From UBA969 sp041694635 (lineage in GTDB: Bacteria > Planctomycetota > Planctomycetia > Gemmatales > Gemmataceae), in contig JBDNHI010000016.1 of NCBI GenBank assembly GCA_041694635.1, positions 62,001-126,000 of the forward strand: a stretch of DNA of 64,000 nt, given 5' to 3'. Position 1 is the first letter of the stretch. Each line of letters opens with the position of its first letter. A model generated the notes under the pieces. It was not told the DNA's origin. It ran no database searches and saw nothing but the letters and a program-made list of their open reading frames with translations. A program made the translations under genes and the position numbers. Below, piece after piece: positions 53,439 to 62,416 of this stretch.

Positions 53439-54200
53439 TTAGGCTGCTTTGTTTTGAGTAATTTGCCTGTACCTTGAGACAAACAATTCGTAATCTTGGC
53501 GGGTATCAATGCCAAGGGAGCGATCTTCCACAACGCCCAAACTGATTGTATACCCTGCCCCCAAAACCCTTAGTTGCTCCAATTTCTCTATTCTCTCTAG
53601 TAGATGCATAGGGATTTGCGCCATCTTCAACAAAAATTCCCTGCGGTAGGCATAGATGCCTAGGTGCAACAAGAAAGGTGTGGGCCTTTGAGTAAAATCG
53701 GGCTTACCATCGCGAACAAATGGAATTGGGCTACGACTGAAGTAGAGGGCCCGGCCGTGCAAATCATTCACAACCTTGACGCAGTTAGGGTTTAGCCAGT
53801 CCTTTTCTTCCCTAATTGGCGTGCCTAGGGTCGCCATAGGCACCTCTGGGCTTTCGATTAATTGCTTAAAAAGCAAATCAATGGATTCTGGTTCTATTAA
53901 TGGTTCATCGCCTTGAAGGTTTAAATAAATATCAAAAGGAAGGTTAAGAGCAACTTCCGCAATCCGGTCGGTTCCGCTTTGGTGCGATTTTTTAGTCATT
54001 ACGACCTTAGCACCAAATTTTTTCGCTGCAATTTCAATCCGGGTATCGTCCGTTGCAATGATTATTTCGTTTGCAATTTTTGACTTCTTTGCCTGCTCAT
54101 ACACATGCTGTACAAGGTATTTACCTGTCTCTTTTAACAAAGCTTTGCCAGGCAACCTTGAGGAAGCGTACCGAGCTGGGATTACTATTGCATACTTCAT
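53439..54200 (-). CDS. kdsB: 3-deoxy-manno-octulosonate cytidylyltransferase
   Basis: A 253-residue enzyme that activates Kdo as CMP-Kdo for transfer to lipid A. Signatures: YAIVIPARYASSRLPGKAL at the N-terminus, IIIATDDTRI, VVMTKKSHQSGTDRIAE, YLNLQGDEPLIEPE, and the C-terminal SLGIDTRQDYELF. The ATG at 54200 gives the usual start (MKYAIVIPAR); an in-frame start at 54272 would add a hydrophobic tail. AAGGGGG lies upstream. pyrG, which makes CTP, lies just downstream. Together with lpxB and the Kdo-hydroxylase-like gene it shows that Kdo-containing lipopolysaccharide is likely made. Confidence 0.95.
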   Translation of the reverse strand: MKYAIVIPARYASSRLPGKALLKETGKYLVQHVYEQAKKSKIANEIIIATDDTRIEIAAKKFGAKVVMTKKSHQSGTDRIAEVALNLPFDIYLNLQGDEPLIEPESIDLLFKQLIESPEVPMATLGTPIREEKDWLNPNCVKVVNDLHGRALYFSRSPIPFVRDGKPDFTQRPTPFLLHLGIYAYRREFLLKMAQIPMHLLERIEKLEQLRVLGAGYTISLGVVEDRSLGIDTRQDYELFVSRYRQITQNKAA

Positions 54201-54340
54201 TAATTTCACTGCCCCCTTTGGTATAAAACTTATTAAGATGACCATTGGAACGATTTCTGCAAAAATATGCAATATTGCAAGGCTGCTTTATTTCCTTACA
54301 GGCCATCTATCCCAATTGGTATTCTACAGGAGGCTTACCT

Positions 54341-55039
54341 ATGAGCGAAGGTTTAGACTATCTGATCATCAGTCCACATCCAGATGATGCAGAACTTGGG
54401 GTTGGTGGTACCATCGGCGTTTTAAAAGCTGATGGCTCATCCGTAGGTATTTTAGACTTAACGAATGGCGAACCTACTCCCTATGGCAACCCTGCCATCC
54501 GTGCCAAGGAAACCGAAGAAGCTACTAAAATACTACAACTCGATTATCGCAAGAACTTAGGTTTAAAAAATCGAGAACTGATTTCTGACCTTAGTGCAAG
54601 AACATTTTTAGCCGAAGAACTTCGTAAGGTTAAACCTAAAAATTTATTCGTTCCTTATTGGGAAGATATCCACCCCGATCATATTGCAGCTTATGAACTG
54701 GCCTTAGGGGCAAGGTTTTGGAGCAAGTTGACCAAAACTCATTTAGAGGGTGAACCTCACTTTCCAACTAAAGTTTTTTACTACTTCAGTATTCACCTCA
54801 GAATTCACCCAAAGCCATCTTTTATTTTAGATATTACCAAACATATCGACATTAAAATGGAAGCGGTTTCTTGTTACCATTCCCAACTAATCGAAGGTAG
54901 AAACAAAGCTTTTCCCAATCTTCTTGACGATGTAAAAGACCGAAACCGGTATTGGGGATGGGCAATAGATAAAGCATATGGTGAACCTTTTTTATTGCGT
55001 GAAGAACTCGGATTAAGAAGCTTAAGTAATCTAGCTTAA
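54341..55039 (+). CDS. bshB1: PIG-L-family deacetylase, BshB1-like
   Basis: A 232-residue zinc deacetylase. The N-terminal metal site SPHPDDAELGVGGT, the region VGILDLTNGEPTPYGNPAIRAKE, and the second site WEDIHPDHIAAYELA fit BshB1, the enzyme that deacetylates GlcNAc-malate in bacillithiol synthesis. Related PIG-L enzymes deacetylate other GlcNAc conjugates, so the substrate is not certain; bshA and bshC are not in this window. AGGAGG lies before the ATG at 54341; an earlier in-frame start at 54245 would overlap the kdsB start region. It is divergent from kdsB. Confidence 0.8.
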   Translation: MSEGLDYLIISPHPDDAELGVGGTIGVLKADGSSVGILDLTNGEPTPYGNPAIRAKETEEATKILQLDYRKNLGLKNRELISDLSARTFLAEELRKVKPKNLFVPYWEDIHPDHIAAYELALGARFWSKLTKTHLEGEPHFPTKVFYYFSIHLRIHPKPSFILDITKHIDIKMEAVSCYHSQLIEGRNKAFPNLLDDVKDRNRYWGWAIDKAYGEPFLLREELGLRSLSNLA

Positions 55040-55195
55040 CTTTTCTGATTAAGTAGAACAGCAAACATTTTCCTTGCTGCTTGTCAAGCTTCCAAGAAGG
55101 CTTTAAAAGCCAATTCGATTATCCTTCTTAGACCTTGGCTTTAAGCCGATATCCTTATCTAAGAGATTGATTCGCTGCAACTTGGAGAAATAATA

Positions 55196-55468
55196 ATGCA
55201 CGACAAGGATTTTCATATCCTAGCTTTGGTTAAAGGAGAACATCATTTTATCTATACCTTTGATAAAAATGGTTGGGATGAATTGGTAGAGACTCTTTGT
55301 CAACAAGCAGAAGATGAAACCCTTAACTTTACTTGGTTTGATGCTGCATTACTTTCGCACCGTGCAAAGTCCCAGCTTGAAGTTGATGAACTTTTACAAA
55401 ATGAAAACCTAACCGAGTCTGAATCTCAGGAGTCTGAGGTTCACCAAGTATCCCGCTTACCAAAGTAA
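55196..55468 (+). CDS. Small conserved-looking protein upstream of xerC
   Basis: A 90-residue protein that I cannot assign to a named family. It has no signal peptide. The first 60 residues look folded (FHILALVKGEHHFIYTFDKN, then LNFTWFDAALLSHRAKSQL), and the last 25 are acidic and probably disordered. GGAG lies before the ATG. It starts 49 bp before xerC on the same strand and may be co-transcribed with it. From memory, similar short proteins occur in planctomycetes, but this could not be checked. The function is unknown. Confidence 0.65.
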   Translation: MHDKDFHILALVKGEHHFIYTFDKNGWDELVETLCQQAEDETLNFTWFDAALLSHRAKSQLEVDELLQNENLTESESQESEVHQVSRLPK

Positions 55469-55517
55469 CAGCGTAAATTGCGTTGTAAGATTTTGTCCTT
55501 GTACAGAGATTTTTAAA

Positions 55518-56417
55518 ATGAATCAGGCGCTAGCAGGATTTCTGCGGCATCTATCTCTGGAAAAAAACTCCTCGGAGTTAACCGTCAAGTCTTACCGAGA
55601 AGACCTGACGCAAGCAATTAATTTTCTGCGTGGACATACCACAATCGCTACACTTACTCCCAAGCAAGTCACCACTCGCCATGTTCGAGCCTTTATTGCT
55701 TGGCTTTCACAACAAGGCTATGCCCGAGCGACCATTGCCCGAAGGATTGCATCGTTTCGGTCGCTTTATCGGTACCTTCAAAGACAACAAAAAGTCGATC
55801 GGGATCCAACCGATGGTTTAAAAGGCCCCAAGCTAGATCAAAACCTTCCGCACTTTCTTTCCCAAGATGATATTGACAAGCTTTTAAACGCCCCTGTAGG
55901 AGACTCGCTAATGGCAATGCGAGACAGGGCCATCCTTGAAACCTTATACTCCGCTGGTTTGCGGGTTAGCGAACTTGTCGCACTTGATCAAGAAAATGTA
56001 GAAAACGGCGATGGCACAGCAGTTGTAAAAGGAAAAGGTAAAAAAGAAAGAATTGCACTTTTAGGCCCACCTGCTTTAAAAGCCGTTAGTGATTATTTAT
56101 CTGCAAGGTCGAAAGAAAAAAGTGCAAAGATAAAAACAAACCCTGCTATCTTTCTTAACAAAAATGGCACTAGGCTCACCACCCGTAGTGTTGGGCGACT
56201 TCTCGAAAAATATATCAAAATTGCTGGTATGGACTCTAGAACTACACCACACACCCTAAGACATACCTTTGCTACGCATCTCCTTGATGCAGGTGCCGAT
56301 ATTCGAGGGGTTCAGGAATTACTAGGCCATAGCAGTTTAGGTACCACTCAGATTTACACCCATGTTACTACAACTAGGCTAAAGGATAGCTACCAGAAAG
56401 CCCATCCAAGGGCTTAA
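55518..56417 (+). CDS. xerC: Tyrosine recombinase XerC
   Basis: A 299-residue tyrosine recombinase of Xer length. The N-terminal SAM-like domain (LAGFLRHLSLEKNSSELTVKSY) is followed by a catalytic domain with Arg149 in AGLRVSELVAL, Lys in VKGKGKKER, HTLRHTFATHLL, LLGHSSLGTTQ and the nucleophile Tyr280 in IYTHV. It resolves chromosome dimers at dif with a partner (XerD), or works alone if only one Xer exists. The neighbourhood has no integrase-linked mobile-element features, so it is a housekeeping enzyme. C and D types are hard to separate; C fits slightly better. Confidence 0.88.
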   Translation: MNQALAGFLRHLSLEKNSSELTVKSYREDLTQAINFLRGHTTIATLTPKQVTTRHVRAFIAWLSQQGYARATIARRIASFRSLYRYLQRQQKVDRDPTDGLKGPKLDQNLPHFLSQDDIDKLLNAPVGDSLMAMRDRAILETLYSAGLRVSELVALDQENVENGDGTAVVKGKGKKERIALLGPPALKAVSDYLSARSKEKSAKIKTNPAIFLNKNGTRLTTRSVGRLLEKYIKIAGMDSRTTPHTLRHTFATHLLDAGADIRGVQELLGHSSLGTTQIYTHVTTTRLKDSYQKAHPRA

Positions 56418-56436
56418 TGGCTAAGAATGGAATCCT

Positions 56437-57585
56437 ATGAACATTTACAAAAACCTATGCGTAAAGCTATATCTAGCGATTCTAATACTGGCTATTGGTT
56501 TTCCGGCGTTTGCAGCAGAGTTGGAATGGCGAAGCGATTATTTAAAAGCTAGAGAAGAAGCAGCACAAAAAAACCTACCCATCCTTATAGATTTCTACAC
56601 CGATAATTGTTTTTGGTGCAAGCAATTAGATCACCGAACTTTCCGCGACCCAGCTCTGGTTCAAAAGATGAATGAACAATGGGTGGTATTAAAAATAAAC
56701 GCACGAAAAGAAACCGTACTTACAGAAGCCTTAAAAATCCGAACTTTTCCTACACTTGTTTTTGCAGGGCCTCAAGGAAACATTCTAGGCTTTCTCGAGG
56801 GTTTTATCGAAGCACCTGCCCTTGCAGAACAATTAAACCTGTACCGTGATTCTTCTGCAACACCCGATTGGATGAATACCCTTTATCAAGAAGCTACCCT
56901 CGCAATCGCATCGGATGACTATCCCAAAGCAGTAGTAGCCCTTAAAAAAATTATTGAGGATGGCAAACAAAGACCCATCCAACGAAAATCAACTACCTTA
57001 ATTGAAGATTTTGAAAAGCAAGCTGCAGAAAGAATTGCCAAAGCTAAAAAAAACCTTGAGCAAGGAAATACCCCAGAATCTATTCAGTTATTTAAAGAAG
57101 TCTCTAGGCAATTTGAAGGGACGAACGGTGCCAAGGAAAGCGAAAAAATCCTTGCTACTCTAGCTAATAGAAAAACCAACACACAAACTATTTCTAGTCC
57201 CAACAGCTTAGCTAAAGATTCTTTAAGCTTACTCAAACAAGACCACCAAAATGCAAATTATCTTTCCTGCCTAGACCGTTATGATTACTTGGCTTCAACC
57301 TTTCCCGAATCGATGGAAACGCAGGAAGCTGCTAACCTTATTGCGGAGATTAAAAGCAACCCCGAATGGATGAAATCAGTCTGCGACCAAATGAGTGATA
57401 GGCTAGCGAATCTTTACATCTCTCTTGCAGATTCTTGGGCAAAAAAAGGCCATCCCCAGCAAGCGATTTATTATCTTGAACGAACCATCCAGACATTTCC
57501 GGGAACAAAATATTCGGAAGCCGCCCAAATACGACTGGCTCAGTTACGAGGCCCTTCAATTCGAGCGGTCGATTTAAAAAAATAG
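56437..57585 (+). CDS. Secreted thioredoxin-fold protein with TPR-like repeats
   Basis: A 382-residue exported protein. After a signal peptide (to about residue 27, PAFAAE), a thioredoxin-like domain has the redox motif CFWC in LIDFYTDNCFWCKQLDHRTF and the cis-Pro region IRTFPTLVFAG. Residues 140-380 form helical TPR-like repeats (DDYPKAVVALKKIIEDGKQ; GHPQQAIYYLERTIQTFPGTKYSEAA). It probably reduces or isomerises disulphides and binds partners in the periplasm. It starts 19 bp after xerC and converges with the CysQ-like gene, with 3 bp between them. Confidence 0.82.
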   Translation: MNIYKNLCVKLYLAILILAIGFPAFAAELEWRSDYLKAREEAAQKNLPILIDFYTDNCFWCKQLDHRTFRDPALVQKMNEQWVVLKINARKETVLTEALKIRTFPTLVFAGPQGNILGFLEGFIEAPALAEQLNLYRDSSATPDWMNTLYQEATLAIASDDYPKAVVALKKIIEDGKQRPIQRKSTTLIEDFEKQAAERIAKAKKNLEQGNTPESIQLFKEVSRQFEGTNGAKESEKILATLANRKTNTQTISSPNSLAKDSLSLLKQDHQNANYLSCLDRYDYLASTFPESMETQEAANLIAEIKSNPEWMKSVCDQMSDRLANLYISLADSWAKKGHPQQAIYYLERTIQTFPGTKYSEAAQIRLAQLRGPSIRAVDLKK

Positions 57586-57588
57586 AAA

Positions 57589-58401
57589 TTAACTTTCTAG
57601 TAAACCCGCAGTTTTCGACAGGGCAATAGTATGAAGAATACCATTGGTAACAAGCATTCCTTTATTTTGTTTGAACCCGAATGCGCCATATTGGATAGGT
57701 TGGCCCTGAAAATCTGAAACCTTACCACCTGCTTCCTCTACAAGAATATGGCCGGCACAAATATCCCAGTCGTGGAAAGCGACATAATTATTTGCATAAA
57801 TATCGCCTTCACCTCTAGCAACAATCGCCATTTTCAAACCTGCAGAGTATGTTTCGAGCAAAGATCCTGGGGAAAAAGCTTTTTGTACAAGGCTCATTTT
57901 TCCAGCCTTAGCGTGACTTTGCACCAAAATCGATTTATTTAAATCTGAGCAGGATCGAACTTTACAAATTACTTTTTCTTTTCCGGGCTGAATTAAAAAG
58001 CAACCCTGCCCTTTGGCAGCATAAGTTGTTTTTCCATTTGCAGGTTCGTGCACCACACCTACAACAACCTTGCCTTGATCCATCAAAGCAACCATAACCG
58101 AAAACTGATCATTCTTCATTACAAAACCACGGGTGCCATCGATCGGATCGACCACCCAAGTTCTTGGGCTACTCAAGCTAGATTCAGAAAGGGTTATGGT
58201 ATTTTCTTCAGCACAAAGGGAATCAGAAGGAAACTCTTTACGCAGAACTTTTAAAATAAGTTCTTGCGACTGCTTATCCGTTTCAGTGGTGATATCAGCC
58301 TGAACATTTTCTTGCGAGTTGGAAGTTTTATAAACATCACTTATTAATTTTCCAGCCTCGTGAGCAGCTTTAAGGGCAACCTCTAACTCTTTGATATACA
58401 T
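57589..58401 (-). CDS. 3'(2'),5'-bisphosphate nucleotidase-like phosphatase (CysQ type)
   Basis: A 270-residue inositol-monophosphatase-family enzyme. The metal motifs are TETDKQSQELI, LCAEENTIT and WVVDPIDGTRGFVMKNDQF, with the C-terminal WDICAGHILVEEAGG. The TRGF version of the second motif and the helix pattern favour the CysQ/bisphosphate-nucleotidase branch, which removes adenosine 3',5'-bisphosphate formed in sulphate assimilation, over the histidinol-phosphatase branch. I start at the ATG at 58401. The gene ends 3 bp from the convergent thioredoxin-TPR gene. No sulphate-assimilation genes are in the window, so the substrate is an inference. Confidence 0.82.
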   Translation of the reverse strand: MYIKELEVALKAAHEAGKLISDVYKTSNSQENVQADITTETDKQSQELILKVLRKEFPSDSLCAEENTITLSESSLSSPRTWVVDPIDGTRGFVMKNDQFSVMVALMDQGKVVVGVVHEPANGKTTYAAKGQGCFLIQPGKEKVICKVRSCSDLNKSILVQSHAKAGKMSLVQKAFSPGSLLETYSAGLKMAIVARGEGDIYANNYVAFHDWDICAGHILVEEAGGKVSDFQGQPIQYGAFGFKQNKGMLVTNGILHTIALSKTAGLLES

Positions 58402-58422
58402 CAATTTTCTTTCTAGATAATG

Positions 58423-59652
58423 CTACTTCACAAAAATATTTGCCTGAATAGGTTTTACGAATGCTTCGCTCTTAATCGTTGCACCTGCAACATCCAACTT
58501 ACCTTCCTGAAGCCAAATTCGATAGCGAAGGCTCATTGGTTTATCCTTGGTAATCTCAGTCACAAAGTAGGAACCAAATCTTCCGTAAGGTCTTTCGCTA
58601 AAGCGTGCTTCTTTTGGGTTGGTTGGATTATCGATATACAAAGCTGTATATCGTTTACCACCTAAAACAAAACTCATTGCATCCCAAGGCAAATTAATAT
58701 GGGTTTTGAGTTCGGGCCAATTCCTGCTTGCACCAGGTTTATCTTCACCATCAGGCCGAGTAAAAATAGTATCTTTTGAAGTTTTTTCTGAAACTTCATT
58801 AGTAGCCCTAAAATGAAATCCTGCATGTTGAGGATCTCCATCTAAAATAACAGTCCCGCCCGTTGTAGAAACAACAGATTGAAACTCGACCAGTTGCCCA
58901 CCAAGAACTTTATAAACAATCAATTGCCTTTCTTCCTTGGCAAAGGTTTCTTTATTTTTACCCTTCCATAAGATAAGATCTTTTTCAGTAGCAAGAACCG
59001 CCCCAGATTCACGCAATAAAACTTTATCAAAAGCTTGGTGGGTGTCGTCCTTGCAATGCCAGATATCCACTTTTATATTACCGCCATAAGTAACCTTGCT
59101 GAATCCAAGAAAAATGCCTCGATGGTGGGTAAACTGGCCACCGGGTCCTTTAGATACCAAAACCCCATTATTATCAAATAAATGATGAAAAGGTTTGTAA
59201 GAATTCTCACGCCCCTTGCCGTCTTTTAACATAGGGTGAACAAATTGAAGCACAGGTTTACCAGCCAAATTGATTGAACTTAATTCAGAATTTTTATCTT
59301 CAAAAACAAAACTACCAATTTCGCTTTTAGAATCGTCTGCACTCCAAGAAACTGAAAGTTTTAAACCTGATTGGGGAACCTCAGTTTCAGGAAAAACAGC
59401 AACTAATTGCTTTAAGCCTTCTTTGCCTTTTGCATCTGCGACAAACGCTTCAACCACCTGCCCAACGATAATAGCATTGCCTGCCCCTGTTAAGGAACAA
59501 ATTTTGCTTTTGATGGTCATAGTTGAAGGTAAGGGGACTTGAACCACCGTGCCTTGAGAAATTTTAACGGGGCCTTTAATTTCGATTTGAAAATCTTGGG
59601 CTGAGATGGTTGAAATAAAAAAAACCGCAGCATTCAGAAAAGCATTCATCAT
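58423..59652 (-). CDS. DUF6807/PmoA-family secreted protein
   Basis: A 409-residue protein with a short signal peptide (NAAVFFISTISAQ). The C-terminal 260 residues match the DUF6807 (PmoA-like) pattern: PFHHLFDNNGVLVSKGPGG, THHRGIFLGFSKVTY, AGFHFRATNEVSE, NLPWDAMSFVLGGKRYTALY and RFSERPYGRFGSYFV. Such proteins are common in planctomycetes and verrucomicrobia, often near sugar-degradation genes. No reaction is established. AAGGTGG lies before the ATG. It is followed by the CysQ-like gene and preceded by an amidohydrolase gene, all on the minus strand. Confidence 0.82.
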   Translation of the reverse strand: MMNAFLNAAVFFISTISAQDFQIEIKGPVKISQGTVVQVPLPSTMTIKSKICSLTGAGNAIIVGQVVEAFVADAKGKEGLKQLVAVFPETEVPQSGLKLSVSWSADDSKSEIGSFVFEDKNSELSSINLAGKPVLQFVHPMLKDGKGRENSYKPFHHLFDNNGVLVSKGPGGQFTHHRGIFLGFSKVTYGGNIKVDIWHCKDDTHQAFDKVLLRESGAVLATEKDLILWKGKNKETFAKEERQLIVYKVLGGQLVEFQSVVSTTGGTVILDGDPQHAGFHFRATNEVSEKTSKDTIFTRPDGEDKPGASRNWPELKTHINLPWDAMSFVLGGKRYTALYIDNPTNPKEARFSERPYGRFGSYFVTEITKDKPMSLRYRIWLQEGKLDVAGATIKSEAFVKPIQANIFVK

Positions 59653-59710
59653 AAACCCACCTTGTTTTCAAAACCATCGCCATAATTAAATACAATAAGC
59701 CAAAAAAGAA

Positions 59711-60661
59711 TTAAGAAAGACCATAAAATCGAACCGCATTGTCGTGAAACAATTTCTTCTGTTGTTCTTCAGAACGAGACTGAACCACTTGCTTCAAAGA
59801 ATCAACCCATTCCCTAAAAGTAGCAGCAAGAGTACAAACAGGCCAGTCTCCGCCGAACATTACCCTATCAGGGCCAAAACTATCAATGGTATGATTTATA
59901 ATTGGGGCAAGGTCATCAACCATCCAAGCACCTTTTGAAGAAGAAGCAATAAAACCAGAAATCTTAACAACTAGGTTTTTCTTTTTCGCAATTTCTGTAA
60001 GACCTTTTTTCCAAATGTTATTATCTTTCGCCTTAAGATCAGGGTTGCCACAATGATCAAGGATAAAACGAGTATCGGGGCAAGAATCAACCAACTTTGC
60101 AACATTATCAAGGTCGGTACCCCGAACACACAAATCAAAGCTGAGGTTTCGTTCGCCCAACATTCGAACGCCACGAACAAAATCGGCTTCGTTACAAAAT
60201 CCTGGGGGTGTCGCAGGAACATGCAGCACCTGCCTGATCCCCTTGATAAATTTATTCCCCTTAAAATTATCGAGATACTTTGCAAATTCAGGAGAGGCGG
60301 GCCTGCCAGAAACCACAGCAGCTACCATCGAGGTTTTTCCACCTTTGCATATATCGGTAACAAACTGCGCCTCAGCAAGTTGTTGTTCAGGGGTAACATC
60401 AACTTCCATATAAACAGACTTAACTAAATTTAAGCCAGTTGTTGCTTCAGCATAATCTTTAAGCACAAAATTTCTAGCAAGGGGGGCACCTGCTTCTACC
60501 CAAGGAAGTTTAAATTGCTGTAAATCCCAAAGATGTTGGTGAGTATCGACGATAGGGATCATTGATTTTTTCTCCGCAAAAGCGATTGAATTTATACCCA
60601 CAGCAAGAGCAGTTCCAGCGATGGTGTTTTTAACAAAAGTTCGACGATCCTGATGATACAT
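59711..60661 (-). CDS. Amidohydrolase (L-fuconolactonase-like) with Tat signal
   Basis: A 316-residue TIM-barrel amidohydrolase. It starts with a twin-arginine signal (RRTFVKNTIAGTALAVGINS), so it is exported folded. The first metal motif is IVDTHQHLWDL; other sites include KGIRQVLH, FILDHCGNP, and the C-terminal FGGDWPVCTLAATFREWVD. This order fits the COG3618 group (L-fuconolactonase and relatives), which hydrolyse sugar lactones. A strong AAGGAG precedes the ATG. The DUF6807 neighbour fits a carbohydrate-degradation context, but no substrate is proven. Confidence 0.87.
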   Translation of the reverse strand: MYHQDRRTFVKNTIAGTALAVGINSIAFAEKKSMIPIVDTHQHLWDLQQFKLPWVEAGAPLARNFVLKDYAEATTGLNLVKSVYMEVDVTPEQQLAEAQFVTDICKGGKTSMVAAVVSGRPASPEFAKYLDNFKGNKFIKGIRQVLHVPATPPGFCNEADFVRGVRMLGERNLSFDLCVRGTDLDNVAKLVDSCPDTRFILDHCGNPDLKAKDNNIWKKGLTEIAKKKNLVVKISGFIASSSKGAWMVDDLAPIINHTIDSFGPDRVMFGGDWPVCTLAATFREWVDSLKQVVQSRSEEQQKKLFHDNAVRFYGLS

Positions 60662-60735
60662 TGAAAATACTCCTTAAAGGTAATAGTCCTTTATCCACAA
60701 GCCAGCCAGACTCTGCAAGCAATTTCGTTAAAGTT

Positions 60736-62325
60736 TTAATGACGAAAATGCCTAATCCCACTAAAGACCATAGAGATCTGATTTTCATCGCATGATGCAA
60801 TGGCATCGGAGTCGCGCATCGAACCGCCTGGTTGAACAATAGCAATAACCCCAGCTTTGGCAGCTTCATCTACACCATCTCTAAAAGGAAAAAATGCATC
60901 TGAAGCAAGTGCAGCACCCCTAGCTTTATCCCCTGCTTTTTTCAAAGCATTTTGAACCGCATCAACACGGCTCATCTGACCGGCGCCCGTGCCTAGAAGT
61001 TTCCCATCTTTAACAATTACAATGGCATTACTTTTCACATACTTACAAACAATCCAAGCAAACTTAAGATCTGATAACTCGGCCTGATTCGGATTCCTTT
61101 TCGTCACCACCTTGGCATTAGATAAGTCTTCATTGGAAGCATCTTTGGCCTGAACCAGTAAACCACCTTCAATCTTCCGAATATCCATAACAGGGACTTG
61201 GGGGCCTGATGGACCAGTTGCAAGCAATCGAACACTTTTTTTCCAAGTAGGCTTGGTCGTTAAAATTTCAAAAGCCGCGGCGGAAAAACTAGGAGCAACC
61301 ACACATTCAAGAAACCGGCCTGGTTCCGCCATCGCTAAAGCTGTCGCCTCATCAACTTCGCGGTTAAAACCAACAATTCCACCGTAAGCACTTAATGGAT
61401 CGCCATCATAAGCCCCTCTAAATGCGACCTCAAGATTATCGGAGATAGAAGCACCACAGGGGTTGTTATGTTTTAAAATCACAGCGGCAGGCGTATCAAA
61501 CTCACGCACCAACCCCAAGGCGCTGTCAAGATCGAGCAAATTGTTGTAAGAGAGTTCCTTCCCATGCAAAATTGATGCATTTGCAAGAGAATCGGGGGCA
61601 GGATTTAATTCGATATAAAAAGCGGCTTTTTGATGTGGATTCTCACCATAACGCAAAACCTGCTTGCAACGAAAAGAAATGTTAAGCTGAGATGGAAATT
61701 CTATGTTAGATTCTGCTTCAGGAAACTGCACTTTAAAATAATTGCTAATAGCAAGGTCATAGGCAGCGGTATGAGTAAAAGCGTCCCTAGCCAGGTTTTT
61801 TCTAGTAGCAAGGCCAATCTTTCCTCCTGTTTTTTTCAATTCTTCAATAATCAGAGGATATTGTTCCACACTAGTTAACACAGCAACATCGTGATGGTTT
61901 TTTGCAGCAGAACGCACCATAGAAGGCCCACCAATATCAATATTTTCAACCACTTCTTCATAGGTGCTATGCGGATTAGAAGCAACCTTAACAAACGGAT
62001 AAAGATTACAAATGACCATATCGATAGGGTGGATATCGTGTTCCGATATGGTTTTTAAATGCTGAGAATTGTTACGGATAGCAAGAATACCACCGTGAAT
62101 TTTTGGGTGCAGGGTTTTAACTCTGCCATCTAGCATCTCAGGAAAACCAGTCACCTCGGAAATATCAAGTGCGGGAAGCCCTGCATCCAAAAGAGCCTTT
62201 TTAGTCCCACCGGTAGAAATCAACACAGCGTTGTTTTTTACAAGTTCTGTAGCAAGTTCAATAAGGCCTTGTTTGTCACTAACACTTAATAAAACTCGTT
62301 TGATTGGAATTAAACAATCGTCCAC
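60736..62325 (-). CDS. purH: Bifunctional AICAR transformylase/IMP cyclohydrolase
   Basis: A 529-residue enzyme catalysing the last two steps of purine synthesis to IMP. The N-terminal IMP cyclohydrolase domain (MGS-like fold) shows VLLSVSDKQGLIELATEL and LISTGGTKKALLDAG, and TGFPEMLDGRVKTLHPKIHGG. The transformylase domain has the KHNNPCGAS motif, SAYGGIVGFNREVDE and the C-terminal GDKARGAALASDAFFPFRDG. It starts at a GTG at 62325 with GAGGG 8 nt before it. guaB in this window uses its product. tilS lies upstream on the same strand. Confidence 0.96.
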   Translation of the reverse strand: MDDCLIPIKRVLLSVSDKQGLIELATELVKNNAVLISTGGTKKALLDAGLPALDISEVTGFPEMLDGRVKTLHPKIHGGILAIRNNSQHLKTISEHDIHPIDMVICNLYPFVKVASNPHSTYEEVVENIDIGGPSMVRSAAKNHHDVAVLTSVEQYPLIIEELKKTGGKIGLATRKNLARDAFTHTAAYDLAISNYFKVQFPEAESNIEFPSQLNISFRCKQVLRYGENPHQKAAFYIELNPAPDSLANASILHGKELSYNNLLDLDSALGLVREFDTPAAVILKHNNPCGASISDNLEVAFRGAYDGDPLSAYGGIVGFNREVDEATALAMAEPGRFLECVVAPSFSAAAFEILTTKPTWKKSVRLLATGPSGPQVPVMDIRKIEGGLLVQAKDASNEDLSNAKVVTKRNPNQAELSDLKFAWIVCKYVKSNAIVIVKDGKLLGTGAGQMSRVDAVQNALKKAGDKARGAALASDAFFPFRDGVDEAAKAGVIAIVQPGGSMRDSDAIASCDENQISMVFSGIRHFRH

Positions 62326-62416
62326 AGCATAGCCCTCAACAAAATAAAAATAATATCAAGCCAACCGAAATTGTATCAAGGCAAGAAGAAGTTTCAGCAG
62401 TATTTCTTAGAAGGTT

